NCBI GenBank assembly: GCA_946055095.1
Contig: CAMGEM010000003.1
Location: 1-47,577, forward strand
From: an uncultured Parabacteroides sp.
GTDB lineage: Bacteria; Bacteroidota; Bacteroidia; Bacteroidales; Tannerellaceae
Direction of reading: 5' to 3'
Length of the DNA stretch: 47,577 nucleotides
Part shown: in pieces, positions 37,360 to 46,664 of the stretch
Position numbering within the stretch: position 1 is the stretch's first letter
Layout: each line of letters starts with the position of its first letter
Translations under genes and position numbers: made by a program
The notes under the pieces: generated by a model
Told to the model about the DNA's origin: nothing
Seen by the model: only the letters and a program-made list of their open reading frames with translations
The model's database searches: none

Positions 37360-38591
37360 TATTTCTTTTTCAAAATGCTGTTCACGACACGCACACTGGA
37401 GACCAGTTTGTCGGTCGAAGTGAACACATCTACATTCCACACGTGCGAGGAGCGTCCCTTATGGATAATGGTACCTACCGCACGCACGGTATCGCCCTCA
37501 TGGGCCGAGGAGACATGGTTGCCGCTTACCTGCATGCCCACCACGATCTCGTCTGGCTTGGCTAAGATCATAGAGCCCATACCGGCTACCGTCTCTGCCA
37601 AAGCCAAGGTAGCACCACCATGCAGAATGCCGAAGGGCTGCCGGGTTCGCTCATCCACCGGCATCGTGGCCTCGACTCGGTCTTCGGAAGCGTAGGTGTA
37701 TTGAATGCCCAGATTGCCCATCAAGGCATGCTTAGAACGGGCATTCAGCTGATCCAAGGGTACATCTGCGGGGCGGATCGAGGCTAAGATCGCCTTCTCG
37801 ATCGCTACCGCCACGCCATCCATCGTGTTTGGCAAGGTGGTGAGATCGGCGCAGGCCTTCACGGAATCTCGTGCGTTGCCCATCGCCACGCCTGTCCCGG
37901 CCAATTGCAGCATCGAGACATCCGCCACACCATCGCCAATGGCTACCACCTCCTCAGTCGATACCTTCAGCATCTCCATCAAGACGGCCAACGTGTTGCC
38001 CTTATTGATGAAATGGGGCGCTACCTCCAGGAAGTAATCCTCCGTCAGGAAAGCCTCCAGCACACCATCTAACCGCCGTTTCCAATGGTTCTCCAAACCA
38101 CGCAGGGCCTCGCCGTCATCGCTGGTCAAGATGCACTTGCAAGGTGAGAAATCGACCGCCTCGATGAACTTGTCCGTCCCGATAATGCGCATCTTGTTCA
38201 ATGCCGCCTCCTCCTGAACATGTGGGTTATGTGGATCGTTCGTCAAAATGAAATCTTGGTGATAGGTGAAAATGGTAAAGCCATTCTCGTTCGCTTTCCG
38301 GTAGAGATAAGGGATCATTTCCGGATTGATCCGCTTCTCAAACAGCAGCTCCCCCGTCTGGGCATTGATGATTTGTCCACCATTGTAGGAGAGAATGAAT
38401 CCCCCATAATGATTCAGCTCCAGGGCTTCCGCCAAGGGTTGTACCCCTTTGGTGGGGCGTCCGGAAGCCAATACGATATGTACGCCCATTTGTTGTGCCT
38501 TCAATAAGGCGGCATGGGTACGCTGTGTAATTTCCTTTTGGTCATTGAGTAATGTACCATCTACGTCTAAGACTAATAATTTGCACTGCAT
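37359..38591 (-). CDS. Fusion of Cof-type HAD-IIB phosphatase and PaaI/YdiI-like hotdog thioesterase (candidate MenI)
   Basis: HAD: LLVLDVDGTLLNDQKEI, IAIGDGVADVSML; C-terminal hotdog: QPFGILHGGATLALAETVAG; continuous ORF of 410 aa. Confidence 0.92.
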   Translation of the reverse strand: MQCKLLVLDVDGTLLNDQKEITQRTHAALLKAQQMGVHIVLASGRPTKGVQPLAEALELNHYGGFILSYNGGQIINAQTGELLFEKRINPEMIPYLYRKANENGFTIFTYHQDFILTNDPHNPHVQEEAALNKMRIIGTDKFIEAVDFSPCKCILTSDDGEALRGLENHWKRRLDGVLEAFLTEDYFLEVAPHFINKGNTLAVLMEMLKVSTEEVVAIGDGVADVSMLQLAGTGVAMGNARDSVKACADLTTLPNTMDGVAVAIEKAILASIRPADVPLDQLNARSKHALMGNLGIQYTYASEDRVEATMPVDERTRQPFGILHGGATLALAETVAGMGSMILAKPDEIVVGMQVSGNHVSSAHEGDTVRAVGTIIHKGRSSHVWNVDVFTSTDKLVSSVRVVNSILKKK

Positions 38592-38667
38592 AGCGATCCG
38601 ATTTTAAAGTGAGTGATCCACGGACGGCTTCCTGATCGTTGGAGAGTCGTATGATGGATTGAGCGAG

Positions 38668-38675
38668 CAAAAATA
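38668..38675 (-). promoter_or_regulatory. Bacteroidetes -7 element (TATTTTTG) for the men operon
   Basis: CAAAAATA on + strand, about 77 nt upstream of the HAD-hotdog start. Confidence 0.4.
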
Positions 38676-38739
38676 ACGATTCTCCACGCATTCCCCAAGT
38701 CTTTTCCCTCGTTTGTTCTGGAAAAAACAATTGACGACC

Positions 38740-39414
38740 TTACCTCAATAGATCTGGCCGGAGGCGAGCGGTTCGCTCTTGGGCTTGTTGCAGGCGCCAC
38801 TCTTCAATCTTGCGTTGGTGGCCGGAAAGGAGTACGTCGGGCACTCGCCACCCTTTGTATTCCGCTGGGCGGGTATAGACCGGAGGGGCCAATAGGTTAT
38901 CTTGGAAAGAGTCGGAGAGGGCACTCTGCTCGTCGCCAATGACACCGGGAATGATCCGGACTACGGCATCGGTGATGATCGCCGCGGCCAGTTCGCCACC
39001 GGTCAGCACATAATCGCCCACGGAAATCTCTTTGGTGATCAGGTGCTCGCGGATGCGATAGTCTATGCCCTTATAATGTCCGCAGAGAATGATCAGGTTA
39101 TTGAGGAGCGACATTTGGTTGGCCATGGGTTGGTTGAAGGTCTCACCATCAGGGGAGGTATAGATCACCTCATCGTAGTCTCGCTCGCTTTTAAGGGCTG
39201 TGATCGCCCGATCAATCGGCTCGATTTGCATCACCATGCCAGCTTCGCCGCCAAAGGGATAGTCATCTACCCGACGCCACTTGTTGGTGGTGTAATCACG
39301 GAGGTTGTGTAAATGGATTTCGGCCAATCCTTTATCTTGTGCTCGCCCCACGATAGAGCAATTGATCATGCCTTCGATCATCTCGGGCAAAACGGTCAGA
39401 ATATCTATACGCAT
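38740..39414 (-). CDS. trmD: tRNA (guanine-N1)-methyltransferase
   Basis: [55 protein letters not shown]. Confidence 0.97.
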   Translation of the reverse strand: MRIDILTVLPEMIEGMINCSIVGRAQDKGLAEIHLHNLRDYTTNKWRRVDDYPFGGEAGMVMQIEPIDRAITALKSERDYDEVIYTSPDGETFNQPMANQMSLLNNLIILCGHYKGIDYRIREHLITKEISVGDYVLTGGELAAAIITDAVVRIIPGVIGDEQSALSDSFQDNLLAPPVYTRPAEYKGWRVPDVLLSGHQRKIEEWRLQQAQERTARLRPDLLR

Positions 39415-39440
39415 ACTTCTATTTCTTCACTTAGACGGAG

Positions 39441-39448
39441 CAAAAGTA
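39441..39448 (-). promoter_or_regulatory. Bacteroidetes -7 element (TACTTTTG) for trmD
   Basis: CAAAAGTA on + strand, 27 nt upstream of trmD. Confidence 0.5.
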
Positions 39449-39456
39449 CGCGATTA

Positions 39457-39488
39457 TTTCCGAATGTTAGAAAATAGATTTAAATTTG
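39457..39488 (+). promoter_or_regulatory. Promoter of GH109-like gene
   Basis: TTTC (39457-39460), 20-nt spacer, TAAATTTG (39481-39488). Confidence 0.55.
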
Positions 39489-39524
39489 TGGCGGTAAATA
39501 TCATAAACTAATTAAAAAGCATAT

Positions 39525-40925
39525 ATGGAAAACACGCGTCGTTCTTTCCTGAAAAAGGTTTCTGCTGCCGGATTGGGGGCAGCAGGGTTAGCAATGGCTG
39601 GTTCAGCCAATGCGGCAACATCGGTGGCCGAAGTGCCACAGAAGAAGAAAACAGCTGGTAAAGATGATGGCAAACTGCGTTTTGGCTTCATTGGCACTGG
39701 CTCTCGTTGTCAGGAGCACATCAACAATGTGTTGGCGATTCCTGGTAATAAGATCGTAGCGATCTGCGATATTCAGCAGGGGCCGATCGACAGTACGTTG
39801 AAGCATATCGCCAAGTTCAACGTGCCTGCACCGAAGGTTTATAAAGGGGGTGAGCGAGAGTTTGAGCACATGTTGAATAATGAGGAGTTTGATTGTGTGA
39901 TCATTGCCAGCCCGTGGGAGTGGCACGTGCCAATGTCGATAGCGGCCATGAAGGCGGGTGTACCCTATGTGGGTGTGGAGGTCTCGGCTGCCAATTCATT
40001 AGAGGAGTGCTGGGATTTGGTGAACGTGTCGGAGGCGACAGGCAGCCATTTGAACATCATGGAGAATGTATGCTATCGTCGGGACTGCATGGCCGCCCTC
40101 AATATGGTGCGGCAGGGGTTGTTCGGCGAGTTGCTGCATGCTACTTGTGGCTATGAGCATGACCTGCGCGATGTGAAGTTTAACGATGGTACGCACTATA
40201 CCTATCAACCGGGTGGTGAGTTGCGTATGGGACCGACCGCTTACGCTGAGGCGCAGTGGCGTACGAACCATTCCGTGCATCGCAATGGCGACATCTACCC
40301 GACGCATGGCATCGGTCCGGTAGCGAACTGCTTGGACATCAACCGAGGCAATCGCTTTGTCGCACTCTCTTCGATGGCGACACAGAGTCGGGGTTTGCAT
40401 AAGTTCATCGTCGATAATGGTGGTGAGCATCATCCGTTGGCTAACGTGCGTTTTAACTTGGGCGACATCGTGACGACCATGATCAAGTGTGCCAATGGGC
40501 AGACCGTGATCGTGACGCACGATACCAACTCGCCACGTCCCTATTCTTTGGGTTTCCGCATTCAAGGAACGGAAGGTCTTTGGATGAACGATGGCGATCA
40601 TGTTTATGTGCAGGGTAAGTCGAAACCGCACCGTTGGGACGATTCCGAGCCTTGGTTCAAGCAATACGACCATAAACTGTGGGCTACTCATGGTGATGCG
40701 GCTGCGGAGGCTGGACATGGTGGCATGGACTATATCATGATGTATGATTTCATTCAGGCGATCCATGATAAGCGTCCCGCTCCGATGGATTGCTACGATG
40801 CGGCGGCTTGGAGTGCGATCTCAGCCTTGTCGGAGATGTCGATTGCCCGTGGAGGTGCGTTGGTGGATTTCCCCGACTTTACACGTGGTCATTGGATTCA
40901 TCGTCAGCCGGCATTCGCCTTATAA
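39525..40925 (+). CDS. Tat-exported Gfo/Idh/MocA family protein, GH109 (alpha-N-acetylgalactosaminidase)-like
   Basis: NTRRSFLKKVSAAGLGAAGLAMAGSANAA Tat signal; FGFIGTGSRC Rossmann, YPTHGIGPVANCLDINRGNRF, GHGGMDYIMMYDFIQAI. Confidence 0.9.
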   Translation: MENTRRSFLKKVSAAGLGAAGLAMAGSANAATSVAEVPQKKKTAGKDDGKLRFGFIGTGSRCQEHINNVLAIPGNKIVAICDIQQGPIDSTLKHIAKFNVPAPKVYKGGEREFEHMLNNEEFDCVIIASPWEWHVPMSIAAMKAGVPYVGVEVSAANSLEECWDLVNVSEATGSHLNIMENVCYRRDCMAALNMVRQGLFGELLHATCGYEHDLRDVKFNDGTHYTYQPGGELRMGPTAYAEAQWRTNHSVHRNGDIYPTHGIGPVANCLDINRGNRFVALSSMATQSRGLHKFIVDNGGEHHPLANVRFNLGDIVTTMIKCANGQTVIVTHDTNSPRPYSLGFRIQGTEGLWMNDGDHVYVQGKSKPHRWDDSEPWFKQYDHKLWATHGDAAAEAGHGGMDYIMMYDFIQAIHDKRPAPMDCYDAAAWSAISALSEMSIARGGALVDFPDFTRGHWIHRQPAFAL

Positions 40926-40968
40926 TGCGTAATTAATCTATTCAATTTCATATTCTAATAAGTGTACT

Positions 40969-42225
40969 ATGAAGACAAACAGAAGAGACTTCCTGAAAAC
41001 CTTGGGTGGTATCGCGGCCTTTACGATCGTGCCGCGCCACGTGTTGGGTAAGGGATTTATCGCCCCGAGTGATCAATTGACCAAGGGTATCATTGGTACA
41101 GGTGGTATGGGTCGTGGCCATGTGAACTATGCCGGCACCCGTCTGGTCGCCGTCTGCGATGTGGATAAGAACCATCTGGAATTAGGCAAGCAATTAGTGA
41201 AGGAGAAGATCGCCGCCTATCACGATTTCCGTGATTTGATCTTGGATCCGAACGTAGATATTGTACATATCGCCACTCCTCCCCATTGGCATGGCATCAT
41301 GTCTGTGGAGGCAGCGAAAGCGGGGAAGGATATTTGGTGTGAGAAGCCGATGACCCGTACGATTGGCGAGGGCAAGCGAGTGATGGAGGCCGTGAAGCAG
41401 TATGGCCGCATGTTCCGTCTGAACACTTGGTTCCGCTTCGCCGATCCTTTCTATGGCTTGGGCACGCCAGTTAAGCCGTTGAAGAAGTTGGTTCAAAGTG
41501 GTTTGTTAGGTTGGCCTTTGAAGGTGACGATCAGCAAGCATACCGGCTTTGACTGGAAGTTCTATTGGGTAGGAAAGGAATACTTGGAGCCGCAACCGGT
41601 TCCTGCGGAGTTGGATTATGATATGTGGCTCGGCCCGGCTCCTTATAAACCCTATAACGCGCACCGTGTGCATCAGACTTTCCGTGGTTATTGGGATTAT
41701 GATGGCGGTGGCTTGGGCGATATGGGTCAGCACTACATCGACCCCGTGCAGTATTTCTTGGGTAAGGATGAGACCAGTCCGGTGAAGGTGGAGGTGGATG
41801 CGCCCCAACAGCATCCGGATGCGGTTGGCACTTGGCGATCCATCACCTATACGTATGAGGATGGTTGCCAGATCGTGCTGTGGGGTGGTGATTATGGCGA
41901 TCCCAATACGCCTTACATCGCTGGTCCGAAGGGAAATGTCTATAAGAACTTTGTATGCGACATTCCCGACTGGGAGAAGAAGTTGGCGGAGTATCCGGAG
42001 CCGGAGCCTCAAGTCACAGACTTTATCCAGTGCGTGAAGACCCGTCAACCGTTTGCGTTGAATGAGCGCAATGGATTCCGTTCGGCGACGATTGTCAATA
42101 TGGGAGCCGTAGCGTTGCGTTTGAACCGGACCTTGCATTTCGATCCGGTGAAATTGGAGTTTATCAATGATGAGGCCGCTAACCGTTTGCTTGACCAGCC
42201 GATGCGTGCGCCTTGGAATATCTAA
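40969..42225 (+). CDS. Tat-exported Gfo/Idh/MocA family oxidoreductase
   Basis: KTNRRDFLKTLGG twin-arginine motif; CEKPMTRTIGEGKRVMEA, GGGLGDMGQHYIDPVQYFLG. Confidence 0.93.
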   Translation: MKTNRRDFLKTLGGIAAFTIVPRHVLGKGFIAPSDQLTKGIIGTGGMGRGHVNYAGTRLVAVCDVDKNHLELGKQLVKEKIAAYHDFRDLILDPNVDIVHIATPPHWHGIMSVEAAKAGKDIWCEKPMTRTIGEGKRVMEAVKQYGRMFRLNTWFRFADPFYGLGTPVKPLKKLVQSGLLGWPLKVTISKHTGFDWKFYWVGKEYLEPQPVPAELDYDMWLGPAPYKPYNAHRVHQTFRGYWDYDGGGLGDMGQHYIDPVQYFLGKDETSPVKVEVDAPQQHPDAVGTWRSITYTYEDGCQIVLWGGDYGDPNTPYIAGPKGNVYKNFVCDIPDWEKKLAEYPEPEPQVTDFIQCVKTRQPFALNERNGFRSATIVNMGAVALRLNRTLHFDPVKLEFINDEAANRLLDQPMRAPWNI

Positions 42226-42246
42226 TCTTACACGCAATTTATCAAT

Positions 42247-45200
42247 ATGAAGAAGGTATATATTTCCATAGCGAGCTTGTTGCTCTTGGGTAATGTGATG
42301 TTGGCGCAGAGTCCGGCTAATCGTACCGCCCAGACGGTGGTGGCGGATGTGTTGGCGCAGATGCCGGCACAGCAACAGGCAGAATACAATAAGTTGATCA
42401 ATGATTTGGCGACAACTGGTGAGGCGGGTGTCGAGCAGTTGATCCGTAAGATCAACGCACCGGGTAAAGGCAGCAATGCCAATGTGGATTATGCGTTGAG
42501 CGGCTTAAGCCATTTCGTGATGGCAAAAGGCAACGAGCAGGCACGTCAGACCGTGGCAAAAGCGTATGTGAACGCATTGAATCAAGTGACAGAGCGTGAG
42601 ACAAAGGCCTTTATCATTCGCCAGTTGCAGATCATGGGAGCCAATGAGTCGGTGGATGCGTTGGCTGGTTACTTGAGCGAGGAGAGCTTGAGCGGTCCTG
42701 CCGCACGGGCACTTTCCGCTATTGGCTCTGAGCAGGCTAAGCAGGCGTTGCTCTCCTCCTTGAAGCGCCGGATGGGGACACCAAAGACCCAGAAAGACGC
42801 GATCCGTGCTATTGCCGACGTGCACATGGCCGAGGCTGAGCCCTTGTTGCAGGCCCTGTTAGGCAATGAGGATCCGGATATGCAGAAAGAGGTGTTGTAT
42901 GCGTTGAGTCAATGCGGTTCAGTCGCTTCACTGAAGGATTTGGCCAATGCGGCAGCGGCGGTGAATTACACCATGGAGCGTACGGGTGCGAATGAGGCTT
43001 ATATCGCTTTGATCAAACGTATTGCGGCGAATGGTGCTGCGAAAGAGGCTGAGAAAGCGGCGAATGACTTGCTCAAGAAGGCTACGAAAGCTGGGGCTAC
43101 CCAGACGCGTGAGGCTGCCTTGGAGGTGCTTTTCGCGCTACAGCCGGCTAACACCAACAAATTGTTGCAGACAGCGTTGAAAGATGCCAATAAGGATTAT
43201 CGCAATGCGGCCCTGAACTTCGCTTCTGCTTATGCGGATCAAGCGCTCTATGTGGAGTTGATGAAGACCGTGATGAAGGCGAAACCGGAGGTGAAGGTGG
43301 ATGTGCTCAACTGGATTGGCCGGGAGAGTAAGCGTCCGAACCAGCATGACGTGATCAAGAATTTGGAGGTACGTTTCGACTTACCGGCGAAGCAGGTGAT
43401 CTTGAATCAGCTGACCGATACCAATTTCGATGTTTGTCAGGCCGCTGTCTGGGCATTGGTGAAGATAGGTGACAAGAGCGTGATCCCTGCGTTAGCGGAT
43501 CTTTTGAAGAGCGATGATAAGCAGGTGGTCTTGTTGGGACAGGATGCTTTGTTCGCTTTTGCGGGTGATATAGACCAGGCCGTAGCGAAGGTGATCCCCG
43601 CAGCAGGTGAGGCTGGAAAGATTGCCGGATTGGAGCTGTTGGCCAATCGCAAGGCTGACGCAAACTTGAATACGGTCTTGGATCAGATCAAGAGCGGTAC
43701 GCCTGCGGTGAAGACGGCTGCTTATACCGCTTTGAAGGATGTGGTGGCCGAGAAGGACTTCACGTTGCTGTGTGGCATGTTGGAGACGGCTGATGCGGAT
43801 GCGATTGCTCCTATACAGGATGCCCTCATTGCGGCCATCGCCAAGCAGACTCCTAAGACGATGGTGCAGAACGTAAACCGTCGGATGGTGCAAGCGGGCG
43901 ATAGCAAGAAACATCTGTATTATAAGGTACTCTCCGCTACCGGTGAGGCTGATGCGTTGAAGATGATCGTGTCAGGATTCATGGAGGGTAAAGGCGCGGC
44001 GAAGGAGGCCGCTTTGGAGGCTTTGTTGGTTTGGAAGGGTGATGAGGCCGCTGATCCGTTGTATGTGATCGCGAAGAACACTACCGATGAGCAGGTACGC
44101 AACAAGGCGTTGACTCGCTATGTGCAGCTCGCTTCCAACCCGAAGATGACGGGTGAGAACCGATTGATCCGTCTGCGTCAGGCGATGGAGATCGCAAAGG
44201 ATAACAAGCAAAAGGTGCAGATCTTGCAACAGGTGCAACAGACGGGCACTTTCATTGGCTTGATGTATGCTTCGCAATTCCTCGATGATAGCAATGCGGA
44301 GGTACGCTCTGCGGCTACCTATGCCGTTTGGAACATCGCCCGTAGTCATCCCGAGTACTCAGGCAAGAACGTGAAGGCGATCTTGACTCGTGTGCTGGGT
44401 ATGTTCGATGGTGAGGATGCCCGTTATGACATTGACGCCTTGAAGCAGCACTTAGAGAAGTTAGGCGACGAGGAGGGTTTCGTATCGCTTTTCAACGGCA
44501 AGGATCTGACAGGCTGGAAGGGTATGGTTGGCAAGGATGGCGATGGCAATCCTTACAAACGTTATAAGATGACACCGGCCCAGTTGGAGAAGGAGCAGAA
44601 GGCGGCTGATGAGCGGATGCGCAAAGACTGGTTCGTGAAAAACGGCCTGATTGTCTTTGAGGGCAGTGGCTATGACAACCTCTGTACGGAGAAACAATAT
44701 GGTGATTTCGAGATGTATGTGGATTGGATGCTTGATCCGAACGGTAAGGAGCCGGATGCCGGTATTTACCTTCGTGCGACACCGCAGGTACAGATCTGGG
44801 ACACTTCTCGTGTCAATGTGGGTGCGCAGGTCGGTTCAGGCGGACTCTACAACAACGCAAAGAACGAGCGCATCCCGTTGAAGGTGGCTGATAATAAGTT
44901 GGGAGAGTGGAACAGTTTCTATATCAAGATGGTGGGCGATCGTGTGACTGTCAAGCTCAACGGAGAGTTGGTGGTTGATAATGTCATCATGGAGAACTAT
45001 TGGGATCGTAGCCAACCGATTCTCCCGATCGAGCAGATCGAGTTGCAGGCACATGGCAGCCGTTGCTTCTTCCGTGATATTTACGTGAAGGAATTGCCGA
45101 AACAGGAGCCGTTCCAGCTTTCTGAGCAGGAGAAGAAGGAGGGCTTCAAGGTGCTGTTTGACGGTACGAACATGCACGAATGGACAGGCAACACGGTGGA

Positions 45201-45726
45201 TTACATCTTGCAGGATGGGTGCATCGCTTGCGTGCCGACCAAGAGCTTCGGTGGCAACCTCTACACAAAGGATGAGTATGCTAACTTTATCTATCGGTTT
45301 GACTTCCAGTTGACACCGGGTGCCAACAACGGTATTGGCATTCGTACACCGATGGAGGGTGATGCGGCCTATGTGGGTATGGAGATCCAGGTGTTGGATT
45401 GTGAGCATCCCATCTATAAGGACATCACACCTTTGCAGCACCACGGTTCGGTCTATGGCATTATCCCGGCAAAAACGGATCACCACAGTGCTTTCAAGCC
45501 TGCGGGAGAGTGGAACACCGAGGAGATCATCGCCGATGGCGACAACATCAAGGTAACAGTCAATGGACAGGTCATCTTGGAGGGCAATATCCGTGAGGCG
45601 ACGAAGAACGGTACGGCGGATCATAAGGAGCATCCGGGTCTTTTCAATAAGAAGGGACACATTGGCTTCTTAGGGCATGGTTCGCCTGTGAAGTTCCGTA
45701 ATATCCGTATCAAGGAGTTGAAATAA
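42247..45726 (+). CDS. Secreted HEAT-repeat protein with two C-terminal DUF1080 (3-keto-disaccharide hydrolase-like) domains
   Basis: Signal peptide; helical HEAT-like repeats over roughly residues 30-735; FVSLFNGKDLTGWKG and FKVLFDGTNMHEWTG each begin a DUF1080-like domain. Confidence 0.88.
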   Translation: MKKVYISIASLLLLGNVMLAQSPANRTAQTVVADVLAQMPAQQQAEYNKLINDLATTGEAGVEQLIRKINAPGKGSNANVDYALSGLSHFVMAKGNEQARQTVAKAYVNALNQVTERETKAFIIRQLQIMGANESVDALAGYLSEESLSGPAARALSAIGSEQAKQALLSSLKRRMGTPKTQKDAIRAIADVHMAEAEPLLQALLGNEDPDMQKEVLYALSQCGSVASLKDLANAAAAVNYTMERTGANEAYIALIKRIAANGAAKEAEKAANDLLKKATKAGATQTREAALEVLFALQPANTNKLLQTALKDANKDYRNAALNFASAYADQALYVELMKTVMKAKPEVKVDVLNWIGRESKRPNQHDVIKNLEVRFDLPAKQVILNQLTDTNFDVCQAAVWALVKIGDKSVIPALADLLKSDDKQVVLLGQDALFAFAGDIDQAVAKVIPAAGEAGKIAGLELLANRKADANLNTVLDQIKSGTPAVKTAAYTALKDVVAEKDFTLLCGMLETADADAIAPIQDALIAAIAKQTPKTMVQNVNRRMVQAGDSKKHLYYKVLSATGEADALKMIVSGFMEGKGAAKEAALEALLVWKGDEAADPLYVIAKNTTDEQVRNKALTRYVQLASNPKMTGENRLIRLRQAMEIAKDNKQKVQILQQVQQTGTFIGLMYASQFLDDSNAEVRSAATYAVWNIARSHPEYSGKNVKAILTRVLGMFDGEDARYDIDALKQHLEKLGDEEGFVSLFNGKDLTGWKGMVGKDGDGNPYKRYKMTPAQLEKEQKAADERMRKDWFVKNGLIVFEGSGYDNLCTEKQYGDFEMYVDWMLDPNGKEPDAGIYLRATPQVQIWDTSRVNVGAQVGSGGLYNNAKNERIPLKVADNKLGEWNSFYIKMVGDRVTVKLNGELVVDNVIMENYWDRSQPILPIEQIELQAHGSRCFFRDIYVKELPKQEPFQLSEQEKKEGFKVLFDGTNMHEWTGNTVDYILQDGCIACVPTKSFGGNLYTKDEYANFIYRFDFQLTPGANNGIGIRTPMEGDAAYVGMEIQVLDCEHPIYKDITPLQHHGSVYGIIPAKTDHHSAFKPAGEWNTEEIIADGDNIKVTVNGQVILEGNIREATKNGTADHKEHPGLFNKKGHIGFLGHGSPVKFRNIRIKELK

Positions 45727-45752
45727 AACGGAGCATACGTATGAACAGAGAA

Positions 45753-45783
45753 AGACGTCACGGATTTGTGGCGTCTTTTTTTT
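45753..45783 (+). terminator. Intrinsic terminator downstream of HEAT-DUF1080 gene
   Basis: AGACGTCAC/GTGGCGTCT stem followed by TTTTTTT. Confidence 0.8.
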
Positions 45784-45816
45784 GATCGTAATAGACTGCG
45801 AATACATCGTTTTCGT

Positions 45817-45824
45817 TACATTTG
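45817..45824 (+). promoter_or_regulatory. Bacteroidetes -7 element (TACATTTG)
   Basis: TAnnTTTG 22 nt upstream of the lipoprotein start. Confidence 0.45.
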
Positions 45825-45846
45825 CCGCAACAAACAACCCAGAAAG

Positions 45847-46356
45847 ATGAAACAAAGCATTATAACCTTGATGTTAGTGTCTGCCGGAATCGTGGCAGGA
45901 TGCAGTAGCAGCCGGGAGAGTGCCCAGCGAGCGGCTATACAAGCACCAATGACGCAAAATTCCCAACAAATCGTAGCGGCTACACCGAAGGTAATTATCT
46001 ATAAGATGCGCAAAGATTACAGTCGCCATGTGCCGGTTACGTTGAGTGCCGATCGGAAAAGGCTTGTGGCTTATCCTGCGATCAGCGATATTCAAATAGG
46101 CGGACAGTTTACTTATCCAACCGCTTTGCTCAAAGGGTGGTGGTTGGATAACCGGGGTATTTCCCGCTATGTGGCTTTCCTGACTTATACTTACGAAGAA
46201 TATGCCGCTTTGCCCGCTACACCAGCCCCCTCTGAGTTGATGGAGCACATCTTGGATAGTGATCCCTTGACAGACATGCGTTTCATGGGCAATCGCTATC
46301 AATACAAGGATCTGGTCGATGAGCTGAACGCCAAGATCAAAAACGGACTGGATTAA
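45847..46356 (+). CDS. Hypothetical lipoprotein
   Basis: MKQSIITLMLVSAGIVAGCSSS lipobox; ATG at 45847 fits better than the ORF-track start. Confidence 0.75.
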   Translation: MKQSIITLMLVSAGIVAGCSSSRESAQRAAIQAPMTQNSQQIVAATPKVIIYKMRKDYSRHVPVTLSADRKRLVAYPAISDIQIGGQFTYPTALLKGWWLDNRGISRYVAFLTYTYEEYAALPATPAPSELMEHILDSDPLTDMRFMGNRYQYKDLVDELNAKIKNGLD

Positions 46357-46455
46357 ACGGAATGGTTTCGGGGAAACAGCTCAACCTGACTTAACCCTAT
46401 TGCCTGCTTTTCAAAGATAATTCGGTTATTTTTAGGTGGTTTAAAATCTTCTTTA

Positions 46456-46463
46456 TACTTTTG
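46456..46463 (+). promoter_or_regulatory. Bacteroidetes -7 element (TACTTTTG) for the capsule operon
   Basis: TAnnTTTG with T-rich -33 region (TTTA 46431-46434, 21-nt spacer). Confidence 0.5.
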
Positions 46464-46477
46464 CCGATGATTATATC

Positions 46478-46496
46478 CATCTCTTACCAAGAGATG
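46478..46496 (+). promoter_or_regulatory. Leader hairpin near the predicted 5' end of the upxY transcript
   Basis: CATCTCTT-ACC-AAGAGATG, perfect 8-bp stem with 3-nt loop, 14 nt after the -7 element. Confidence 0.6.
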
Positions 46497-46664
46497 AATG
46501 AATCAGAGGTGAAAACAGGATTGTTGAATGTAGTCAACTTCCATATTCAATCTTTGTAACTGCTTGTATCTCAGAAAGAAAGAGAAAAAAAGCAGGACTA
46601 AGAGGTATGTCTTCATCTACAAACGCTCACCCCTAAACACTCAACACTCAACTCACACAGGATT

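Noticed and set aside
41506-42375. 289-aa antisense ORF opposite the Gfo/Idh/MocA gene
   Set aside because: Low-complexity Arg/His/Ile-rich translation, sense gene certain.
44836-45660. 274-aa antisense ORF opposite the DUF1080 domains
   Set aside because: Shadow ORF with no domain or own promoter/terminator evidence.
46400-46664. Invertible promoter upstream of upxY
   Set aside because: I found only short hairpins, not a pair of long inverted repeats flanking the promoter; reads would be needed to exclude inversion.
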